Of a DNA stretch of 8,400 bases, positions 1 to 7,600 are shown piece by piece; the stretch's first letter is position 1, and each line of letters opens with the position of its first letter. The notes beneath the pieces were generated by a model. The model was not told the DNA's origin. It ran no database searches and worked only from the letters and a program-made list of their open reading frames with translations. Made by a program: the position numbers and the translations under genes. The DNA comes from Pseudomonadota bacterium (lineage in GTDB: Bacteria > Cyanobacteriota > Vampirovibrionia > LMEP-6097): positions 1 through 8,400 of the forward strand of contig RFQS01000098.1 in NCBI GenBank assembly GCA_009924885.1, given 5' to 3'.

Positions 1-2145
1 GATGTAGTGTTAAATAAGGTTTTTAGCCAGAATGAAGATTTTAAAAAACTTGATCGAGAGACTCAGCTCCGAATTATTAATTCTTATGATTCAGAGTTTA
101 AATCAGTGAAATTAAGGGAGATGTATTTAGATGCTAATTTAATGAGGGTTTCTAGTTTAGAAGATAAGATTAAGGTCATTACAGACGTTCTTAAAGAACC
201 TAGCCAAGAGAGAGATTTGAGATTAGAAAAAGCTTTCCTCTCAACTGGTTTTTTTATAGAGGATTATAAAAAATATCAAGATTTATTTTTAAAGAATTCG
301 TTCGAAGCTTTTAAACAGGAGCGTTCTGCTCATCATGGAGCTGGCGCAGCTTTAAGTATGTTAATTAAATATGAAGATGGAAACCTTGGAAAAATACGTG
401 AAAATGTGATGTGGTTAGTGGGTTCTGGTGCTGAGCTAACCTATGATTTGAACAAACGTTTTATGAAGCAATCTATTAAACCCGATCAAATAAAAGAATT
501 ATTTAAAAATATACAGCCTTTAAGAGAAGCTTTAATAGAGGAAGTTTGCACTGGACCAAAAGTTTTTTTTAATAATAAAGAAGAACTTAATGCTTTGTTA
601 GACGATTTATTTGCTAATTCCTTGAAGCCAGAGCCTAGTACTTCTAAGCAGGTTCGTGATAGAAACAGTCTTAAAACTGTTGTTAAAGAAGCACTGTATA
701 AAGTTTTTGATTCTCAAAATGAAGTAAAGAAGCTTGAAATTATGAATAGAATGGTAGATAAGCTTATTCACACTCCTACTCTTCAATTTGAAGATTTAGT
801 TCAAACTTTACTTTCGGCTTATGGTACTGTGGGGGTTAAATTTGCTCAGATATTGTCTTCGCAAATGGAGATAAAAACAAGGTTTCCTGTTTTATATGAT
901 AAATTATCTGATTTAAAAGATTCTAATGCTCCTATTTCTTTAGATGAGCTTATGCAGGCTATTGAGACTAGTCCTGAACTGAAAGCTAAGAATATTAAGG
1001 TACTAAAACTACTTGGTTCTGCAAGTATTAAGTGTGTCTATCTTGCTGAGATAGATGGAGAGGAGATGGTTCTAAAAGCTAGAAGGATGAGAGCTGATAA
1101 GTCTTTAAATACAGAAATAGAAGATTTTAATTATTTAGTAAAAGTGCTTTCTCCAATTTTAGAAAAAGAATTCGGCATTACAAATATTCCCCAATATGCA
1201 GAAAGAATTTTTGCAGATATAAGAGAGGAAGCAGATTTATATATAGAGGCTAAGAACATGTTTCAAATGAATAATCTTGTTATTAAAGAATATAATTCAT
1301 CAAAATCTGCTCCTAATGTTAGATTCGCTGTATCTTCTGTGCAGCACAAATTTTCGAATTCCGTTATTATGCTAGAGACTCTGGCTCCAGGAGCTTCTTT
1401 TAAAAGTATTAAAGAAGCTTCTGCTAATAGTCCCCGTGATACTGAAGCTAAGCGCGAAGTTGCTTTTCTTGAGCAAGAGATTTCTAAATTTTTTAGTTAC
1501 TCTGCTGATAAATTTATTCATGTAGACCCTCACGACGGCAATATCTTTATAGATAAAGATGATAAAGGTAATTATAGAATCACTCTTATTGATTTAGGTT
1601 TGGCGCAAGAAATTAATCAGAGTTTGCCATCAGACCTTAAAGCTCTATTACAAGATAAATCATTTTGGAAAATTATTAATTCGATAACGTCACAAGATCT
1701 TAAATTATTGGCTTCTGTATCTAAGTTCGCGAGTATAGATGATCTAATGCAGAATGAAAATATTTCTTTGACATTATTAAGTAAATTTTTTCAAGCATCT
1801 GCGGCACAAAAATTTACTATTGCTAAAACTGTGGATATTAACCCATTTGTAGTTCAGCCAGCTTTGGCGAAAATTTCACAATTAAAACAGAAATTGAAAA
1901 CTTCAAATTTAGATGATGAATTCGGTAACTTAGTCAAAACGCTAGGCGATGAAACGGTAAGTAAAATATTGGAAAAGTCTGCTGGGAAAAACCTAAAAGA
2001 AGTTGCTTTGATTTTATTGAATAATCTTGATCAAGCTGAAAATTTCACAGTGAGTAATAAATTATGGCGCTTTTTATTTGCACTATCAAAGAGTCCTTAC
2101 GTTGTTGAGAGAATTATGCAAGATCCTCAGCTACTTACTCTTTAG
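1..2145 (+). CDS. ABC1/UbiB (AarF/COQ8)-family kinase-like protein, probably 5'-partial
   Basis: This is an atypical protein-kinase-like protein of the ABC1/UbiB/COQ8 family, whose members support quinone or lipid metabolism through ATP binding or ATPase activity. Numbering starts at the GTG at base 7 (712 residues), but the frame is open to base 1 (GAT GTA GTG), so the real start may lie upstream. Residues 1 to about 260 are predominantly charged and helical, with no domain I recognise. The kinase-like core follows: K278-F-A-Q281 in place of the KxGQ signature, the nucleotide-loop equivalent GSASIKCVY (337-345), candidate ATP lysine K357, ExD motif E408-A-D410 followed by EAKN (414-417), catalytic-loop equivalent D507-PHDG-N512, and D529-L-G531 in place of DFG. 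Residues about 560-712 are helical with no clear membrane span, whereas UbiB usually ends in membrane helices. The protein is therefore probably soluble. It converges with the glycosyltransferase gene, 13 bases apart. Family membership is fairly sure; substrate and role are unknown. Confidence 0.8.
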   Translation, partial: DVVLNKVFSQNEDFKKLDRETQLRIINSYDSEFKSVKLREMYLDANLMRVSSLEDKIKVITDVLKEPSQERDLRLEKAFLSTGFFIEDYKKYQDLFLKNSFEAFKQERSAHHGAGAALSMLIKYEDGNLGKIRENVMWLVGSGAELTYDLNKRFMKQSIKPDQIKELFKNIQPLREALIEEVCTGPKVFFNNKEELNALLDDLFANSLKPEPSTSKQVRDRNSLKTVVKEALYKVFDSQNEVKKLEIMNRMVDKLIHTPTLQFEDLVQTLLSAYGTVGVKFAQILSSQMEIKTRFPVLYDKLSDLKDSNAPISLDELMQAIETSPELKAKNIKVLKLLGSASIKCVYLAEIDGEEMVLKARRMRADKSLNTEIEDFNYLVKVLSPILEKEFGITNIPQYAERIFADIREEADLYIEAKNMFQMNNLVIKEYNSSKSAPNVRFAVSSVQHKFSNSVIMLETLAPGASFKSIKEASANSPRDTEAKREVAFLEQEISKFFSYSADKFIHVDPHDGNIFIDKDDKGNYRITLIDLGLAQEINQSLPSDLKALLQDKSFWKIINSITSQDLKLLASVSKFASIDDLMQNENISLTLLSKFFQASAAQKFTIAKTVDINPFVVQPALAKISQLKQKLKTSNLDDEFGNLVKTLGDETVSKILEKSAGKNLKEVALILLNNLDQAENFTVSNKLWRFLFALSKSPYVVERIMQDPQLLTL

Positions 2146-2158
2146 ATATGTCCTTTTT

Positions 2159-3847
2159 TCAGCTAATTCTAAGCAGCGATAGCTTATCCGTTTTTTTAAC
2201 TATCGTACGTGCTCTGATTATTTGACTTGTAATATTTTGAGATTCATCATTTCTCACTAGTAAATAAACAGGTCTATGTAAGCTTTCTGGTGAAGCCAAG
2301 AATTTACTTAAAGAGTTTGCATCATTGAAGTTATTTACAGTATCTTTACAGTAAAAACCAATGCTCGCTCTATTTAATTTATAGCTAGCAAGCTTTGCTA
2401 TTTTTCTTTTATGCTTTTTTGCATGTTCTTTTGCGGGGGCATAGATTTCGGTGCAAAAGCTTTTAATACCACCATCTAAGCTTTTTATTAGTGGTTTAGC
2501 TATTAGTTCCATTGAAAATAAATATAAACCGAGTGAGAAAATAAGAATTAGCCCAAAAGATAATTTGAGATTAGTTTTAATTGAGGTCATTGCGATAATC
2601 AGGGTGCAGGAGAAAAATATTCCTATGATTACGAGGAAAAACTGTAATTCTCCGACTAATTGAGCATTTAAGGAGTTGCTTAATTTATCTAAAATAATTA
2701 ATAAGCAGATTGGAACAGTGATAAATAAAGCCAGAAAACCACCTAAAATATCATAATTTCTATTTTGAAAACCTCGTCCAGCATTCATTTTCATTGACCA
2801 ATATTTAGCTATGGTTAAAATTAGAGGCAGTGAAATCGGTAAAATATAGGTAATTAATTTAGTTTGAGAAAGGCTAAAGAAAATAAAAGTCACGGCAATC
2901 CAGATTAAGTTAAACCTTCTTAAGGTATTGGTATTGTCAATAATATTAATCCTAGATACCTTGCTTGAGTTTTGATCGTTTAATAATGCTTGTACCAAGA
3001 AGAATGACCAAGGGAAAAATCCGACAAGAATTATGGGTATGTAGAACCAAATCGCCCCACCATGATTACTAGTAGTTTCTAGAAAACGTCCTAGATTATC
3101 TCCAAGGAAAAAGCTTTTAGTAAATTCGCCGTTAGTTTTTATATGGGCAAGAAGATACCAAGGAATATTTATTAAGAGAAACATTCCAATACAAATTAAT
3201 GAATCATATTTTTTTTGAGCAAAAAATATGATTAATTCTTTTTCTTTTAATAAAAAGATGAATATGATTATACTAGGTAAGACTAAGGCTATGGGACCCT
3301 TACAGAGGAAGCCTAGAGAGGCACTAAAGCTAGCTAGGTAAAAATATATTCTAGTATCGGAGTTTTGCCTATTGAAAATATTATTAGTTTTAGTTTTAAA
3401 GAAATAAGATAGAAAGAAAAAACTCAGTGTCGCAGAGATTAATAAGCATAGACTCATATCAATCATAGCTACTTTCGCAAAGAAGTTTATGAATAAGGTA
3501 CTTAAGCAGATTAACCCTGCGATTAAAGGTGTGCCTTGTATGCCACCCATGAAATAAGCTAACGCAACTAAACCTGTAGCAGATAGCACCGAGGGTAAGC
3601 GAGCAGCAAACTCACTTGTTCCGAAGATTAAAAATGAAAAAGCCTGTTCCCAGTAAAATAATATGGGTTTTTCTAGCCTTAAGATGCCATCAACTTGTGG
3701 AATGAACCAGTCGCCACTAATAAGCATATTAAGAGAGGCCTGAGTAAATCTACCTTCATCTACTCCAGCAATAGGCACAGAAGCTACTCCAAATGAGAAA
3801 ACTAGAAGTGCGGTTAATAGAATTAGAAAAAGCTGGAAATTGAGCAT
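2159..3847 (-). CDS. ArnT/PMT-like membrane glycosyltransferase (GT39/GT83-like)
   Basis: This is a multi-pass inner-membrane glycosyltransferase of 562 residues, of the ArnT/PMT_2 type, which moves a sugar from a polyprenyl-phosphate carrier to a lipid or protein on the outer face of the membrane. The first periplasmic loop carries the hallmark acidic motif D30-E-G-R33, then GDWFIP (45-50) and the L-E59-K-P61 motif, and SEFAARLPS (78-86). Further family blocks are CKGPIALVLP (182-191), the HGGAIWFYIP segment (262-271) leading to FFPWS (277-281), and SQTKLITYILP (327-337). About 12-13 hydrophobic segments lie between residues 5 and 447. A soluble C-terminal domain (about 455-562) contains YKLNRASIGFY (489-499) and SLSKFLASP (512-520), as in ArnT relatives. 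The ATG start gives a direct first transmembrane helix. It follows lepB by 10 bases and has no visible Shine-Dalgarno. The substrate cannot be read from sequence: lipid A aminoarabinose transfer is one option, but none of the other arn genes is here. Confidence 0.88.
   Translation of the reverse strand: MLNFQLFLILLTALLVFSFGVASVPIAGVDEGRFTQASLNMLISGDWFIPQVDGILRLEKPILFYWEQAFSFLIFGTSEFAARLPSVLSATGLVALAYFMGGIQGTPLIAGLICLSTLFINFFAKVAMIDMSLCLLISATLSFFFLSYFFKTKTNNIFNRQNSDTRIYFYLASFSASLGFLCKGPIALVLPSIIIFIFLLKEKELIIFFAQKKYDSLICIGMFLLINIPWYLLAHIKTNGEFTKSFFLGDNLGRFLETTSNHGGAIWFYIPIILVGFFPWSFFLVQALLNDQNSSKVSRINIIDNTNTLRRFNLIWIAVTFIFFSLSQTKLITYILPISLPLILTIAKYWSMKMNAGRGFQNRNYDILGGFLALFITVPICLLIILDKLSNSLNAQLVGELQFFLVIIGIFFSCTLIIAMTSIKTNLKLSFGLILIFSLGLYLFSMELIAKPLIKSLDGGIKSFCTEIYAPAKEHAKKHKRKIAKLASYKLNRASIGFYCKDTVNNFNDANSLSKFLASPESLHRPVYLLVRNDESQNITSQIIRARTIVKKTDKLSLLRIS
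2170..2197 (+). terminator. Weak candidate terminator for the kinase-like gene
   Basis: Downstream of the + strand stop, TAAGC (2170-2174) pairs with GCTTA (2182-2186) across a 7-base loop, and seven T residues follow at 2191-2197. The stem is only 5 bp and four bases separate it from the T-run, so this is a weak intrinsic terminator at best. It would lie inside the 3' end of the opposing glycosyltransferase gene, as is common for tightly convergent genes. Confidence 0.2.
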
Positions 3848-3850
3848 TTA

Positions 3851-3860
3851 GTTTAATTTA
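3851..3860 (-). repeat. 10-base junction element, lepB / glycosyltransferase copy
   Basis: On the - strand this reads TAAATTAAAC. Its first three bases are the lepB stop codon and it ends 3 bases before the glycosyltransferase ATG (at 3847). The identical 10-mer occupies the same position at the metH/lepB junction. No purine-rich Shine-Dalgarno is visible, so the AT-rich leader may be what the ribosome uses for initiation or re-initiation. That role is inference; the identity is seen directly. Confidence 0.5.
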
Positions 3861-4643
3861 TAACATTGGGGCATCAAAAAAATGTGGTTTTTGATCAAGA
3901 CTTCTATAAATTAAAAAAGCAGCTCTGCCTATAACCCTATCTTTCGGAAGGAAGCCCCAGTAATGGCTGTCATAGCTAAAGTTACGATTATCACCAAAAA
4001 CCAGGTAATTATTGGCTGGAACCGTGACTGCTCCGTAATCATAGGCGGCAATAAATTCAGGACTACCTTCATAGTAAGGTTCTAAAAGTTTTTTATCGTT
4101 AATGTATATACCATCGCCTTTTATTACTTCAACTTTATCTCCAGGTAAACCGATAAGCCTTTTAATGTAAGCCTCTGGCTGAGGTAGAAATGGTAAACCT
4201 GTTAGGCGAATTAATAAGCTAACTGGATCATTTAATATATTTTCGTGGCCTTCACTTGCTGAAGCTGGTGGAAAGAAAATGATAATATCTCCACGTTGAT
4301 ATTCTTTTCTAAAAAGTCTGCTTATTTTTTCTACGAAAAGTTTATCACCGATTTTTAAGGTCGGTAACATGCTTTCGCTTGGTATGTATCTGAACTCACC
4401 AATAGTTGTTCTTACGATGACTAGTAAAACTAATACTATAACTATTTGAGCGGTTATTTCTCGTACTATAAAGTATCTCCATTCTGGCACTTTATAATAT
4501 TTTTTCCAGCTACTATCATGCAGCTCTATAGGCTCATTTCGTGGTGTTTTTTTGACTGGAATTAAATCATAAAATCCATAAGCTATTCCAAGAAAGAAGG
4601 CTTTGATGATATTAAGTAGGCTTGATAAAAAATCATTTTTCAT
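3858..4643 (-). CDS. lepB: Type I signal peptidase (LepB, family S26)
   Basis: This membrane-bound serine protease cleaves signal peptides from proteins exported by Sec or Tat, on the outer face of the cytoplasmic membrane. The protein has 261 residues. All the family boxes are present. IPSESMLPTL (87-96) carries the nucleophile S91, GDKLFVEKIS (99-108) and RGDIIIF (117-123) follow, Y-I-K161-R-LIGLPGD (159-169) carries the general base K161, and GDNRNFSYDSHYWGF (217-231) is box E. A hydrophobic anchor lies at about 62-80, and a second hydrophobic stretch near 8-28 may be another span. The SHYWGF ending of box E resembles cyanobacterial LepB. The S91-K161 spacing (70) is long compared with the minimal Bacillus enzymes (about 40) because of an insert at about 126-158. 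The gene sits between metH (8 bases upstream) and the glycosyltransferase (10 bases downstream), presumably in one transcript. Confidence 0.95.
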   Translation of the reverse strand: MKNDFLSSLLNIIKAFFLGIAYGFYDLIPVKKTPRNEPIELHDSSWKKYYKVPEWRYFIVREITAQIVIVLVLLVIVRTTIGEFRYIPSESMLPTLKIGDKLFVEKISRLFRKEYQRGDIIIFFPPASASEGHENILNDPVSLLIRLTGLPFLPQPEAYIKRLIGLPGDKVEVIKGDGIYINDKKLLEPYYEGSPEFIAAYDYGAVTVPANNYLVFGDNRNFSYDSHYWGFLPKDRVIGRAAFLIYRSLDQKPHFFDAPML

Positions 4644-4644
4644 T

Positions 4645-4654
4645 GTTTAATTTA
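4645..4654 (-). repeat. 10-base junction element, metH / lepB copy
   Basis: On the - strand this reads TAAATTAAAC, beginning with the metH stop codon and ending 1 base before the lepB ATG (at 4643). It is identical to the element at the next junction downstream. It contains no Shine-Dalgarno-like AGGAG, which suggests Shine-Dalgarno-independent initiation or coupling to termination of the upstream gene. Confidence 0.5.
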
Positions 4655-7600
4655 GTTAATTTTTACATTATAGTATTTTGCGGCAGGATGATGAATAACT
4701 ATCGCAGATGTACTATGTTCTGGGTGAATTTGCCATTCTTCAGATAATTTCATGCCGATTCTATCTGGCTTAAATAGTTCAAATAACTTCAGTTGGTCTT
4801 CTAGTCGAGGGCAGGCAGGATAGCCAAAGCTAAAACGCATGCCATGATAAGAGCCGCGTAGTAATTTTTTTGTATCTTTGTCATCTTCTATACTAAAGCC
4901 TAATTCTTTTCTAATACGAGCATGAGCATATTCGGCAAGTGCTTCAGTGCTTTCTGTTGCGAGACCGTAGTAATAGAGGTATTCTGAAAATTCGCCAGCT
5001 TGATAAAGCTTATTTACGAATTCTGCTGCTGAAACGCCGATGGTAACTAGCTGGAAGGGAACGATATTGAAAGAGTTTTTATCCTCTAGGCGAAAGTAAT
5101 CACTTAGGCAGAGATATTCATCTTTATTCTGTCTTGGAAAGATGAAGGAGTCTATAATTTTAGTTTTATTTTCAGAGTAAATGTTGAGCTGGTTTGGGTT
5201 TGTATCATCTATCTTGCAGTAGTAGTAACCATAGATGATTTGAGGTTTAAACCAGGGATTTTTCTTGGTTTCTGCTTTTAGTCTTTTAAGTACTGGGTAG
5301 ACTTCAGTATCTAAGAATGTTTTATATTCCTCGTCTGACCGCTTCCCTTTTCCCATGCGCCATTGACCGATTATCATCGCATCTAAATTTAAATAGCTCC
5401 ACATTTCATCAAGATCTATTTCTGTAGAGTCTATGATTTTATCTCCATAAAAGGGGATTATAGGGACGTCATCATTTTTTAAAGCTGGGACTGAGGATAA
5501 ATTTTCAGTGTAGCTTAATAATGGTGCGTAACTGTCTTCATCAGACTCTCCTACCTCTTGATAAGCACTGTTATTATTCTCTGCACTAGGCTTGGTTTTA
5601 TAAAATTCTTTTTTAATCTCATCAAGTGAGGTTTTACTGCTGAGCCTTTCCATGATATCTAAATCAGTAAAGGCATCATAGCCATAAAAAACAGTACCTT
5701 TGTAGATATTTGCACAGTCTTGTTCGACAAAGCGCCTAGTAAGAGCTGCCCCGCCTAATATAACGGGCAGGTCTATGCTTCTATCATTTAAAACTTCTAA
5801 GTTCTGCTTCATTATTAGAGTCGATTTAACGAGTAAGCCTGAAAGCGCTAGTAGGTCTGGCTTATGCTCTTCTATGGCTTTAATAATTTCTTCTATTGGT
5901 TGTTTTATACCTAAGTTGTAAACTTTATAGCCATTGTTTGAAAGTATTATATCGACTAGGTTTTTACCGATGTCATGAACGTCACCTTTTACAGTAGCTA
6001 ATACTAGAGAGCCTTTGTGGGTATTAGATGAAATTTTATCCATAAACTGTTCTAGGTGAGACACTGCTGCCTTCATCGTCGTCGCAGATTGTAATACAAA
6101 AGGTAATTGCATTTCACCAGCTCCGAATCTCTCACCTACTATTTTCATACCGTCCATGAGAAATTGATTAATAATGTCTAATGGCTTATGTCCCTTCTCT
6201 AGTGCTAAGTCTAGATCTTTGTCGATATTAGTTTTATTACCATCTATAATTCTTTGAGAGAGTATTTGCTCTACATTTAAACCTTCATAGGGATTGGTTT
6301 TAGCACTATCATCTAATTTAATATCTTCGACTAAAGCGAGTAACTCCATTAGTGGATCAAAGCTGCACTCACCATTGTCTTTAAAAATTCTTCTATCGTA
6401 GATTAAATCTAGGCATAGTTCTTTGAGTCGATTTTCTATTTTATGCAGAGGGATAATTTTTTTGTTATTGACGATAGCCATATCTAAACCAGCTTTAGTA
6501 GCTTCATGCATAAATACAGAGTTTAAGGCTGTTCTTAATTTAGGATCTAAGCCGAATGAAATATTACTAACACCAAGTATGCTCTTTACTCCAGGCATCT
6601 TTTCTTTTACTAAGCGAATCGCTTCTATGGTTTCAATACCAGCTTTTCTGAATTCCTCATCCCCAGACCCTAAGGTGAAAGTTAGAGTATCAAAGATAAT
6701 GTCATTAGCATTCATGCCATGCTGATTTACTAGTAAATCATATAGTCGCTCAGCGACTTTCACTTTTTTCTCAGCAGTTTTTGCCATGCCACTTTCATCG
6801 ATGGTGAGTACTACTAATGCGGCACCATATCTGTTGCAGAGCTTAGCTATAAGCTCGACTCTGTGTTCACCATCTTCTAGGTTGACAGAATTTACTACTG
6901 CTTTCCCTGAGATCAATTTAAGTGATTCTTCTAAAACATCTGCCTCAGTGCTGTCTATCATTATTGGTATGCTGATTGCGGTATTGAGCTTGAAGAGTAT
7001 TTCCTTCATGTCTCGTATTTCATTTCGTCCGACGTAAGCTGCACAGAGATCTAAAATTTGAGCACCTTCTTCGACTTGTTCTTTAGCTAAGTCTATAATT
7101 GCGTCATAGTCTTCGTTTGCAAGTAAGTCTTTGAAAAGCTTACTGCCATTAGCGTTAGTCCTTTCTCCTACTATTATAGGCTTAGTGTCTAAGTCCATAT
7201 TAATCGCCGAATATAGTGAGGAAACGGAGTTTCTTACTTCTTGAGTTTTAGTATCGGTATCACTTGGTGGTGCTGGTAAGTCTTTCACTGCATCAGCTAA
7301 CTGTTTAATATGCTGATAACTAGTGCCGCAGCAGCCACCTACTATGTTTACCTGATATTCAGTAATAAATTTAGAAAGATAGTTAGTAAATTCATCTGGT
7401 CCTAAGGGGAAATGGGCGTGCCCGCAGACATTCTCTGGGATACCAGCATTTGGTAAACAACTTATTTTTACTGGGCAGTTATCTTTTAGGTACTGAATAT
7501 GCTCCTGCATTTCTTTTGGTCCAGTAGCGCAGTTCATACCGAATATATCTATTGGATAAGCTGCTATGGTCGTAAGTGCAGCATTTAAATCTGTACCGAC

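Noticed and set aside
7..9. GTG at base 7 as the true start of the kinase-like gene
   Set aside because: The frame continues upstream to base 1 without a stop and no ribosome-binding site can be seen in six bases, so this start is probably set by the window edge.
2451..2663. Open frame of 70 codons on the + strand
   Set aside because: It lies wholly antisense to the glycosyltransferase gene, whose motifs are clear. Its composition looks like the complement of a membrane-protein gene and it matches no family I know.
2159..3847. Assigning the symbol arnT to the glycosyltransferase
   Set aside because: The motifs fit the ArnT/PMT superfamily, but no other aminoarabinose genes are nearby and many relatives have other substrates.
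5482..5659. Low-complexity acidic linker in MetH (about residues 912-970) as a frameshift or foreign insert
   Set aside because: The frame is intact, and the linker between the cobalamin and reactivation domains is naturally variable in cyanobacterial-type MetH proteins.
6423..6725. Open frame of 100 codons on the + strand
   Set aside because: It is antisense to the conserved folate domain of metH; no domain or ribosome-binding site supports it.
6786..7037. Open frame of 83 codons on the + strand
   Set aside because: It is antisense to the metH folate domain. Its Ser/Leu-rich translation is typical of a shadow frame.
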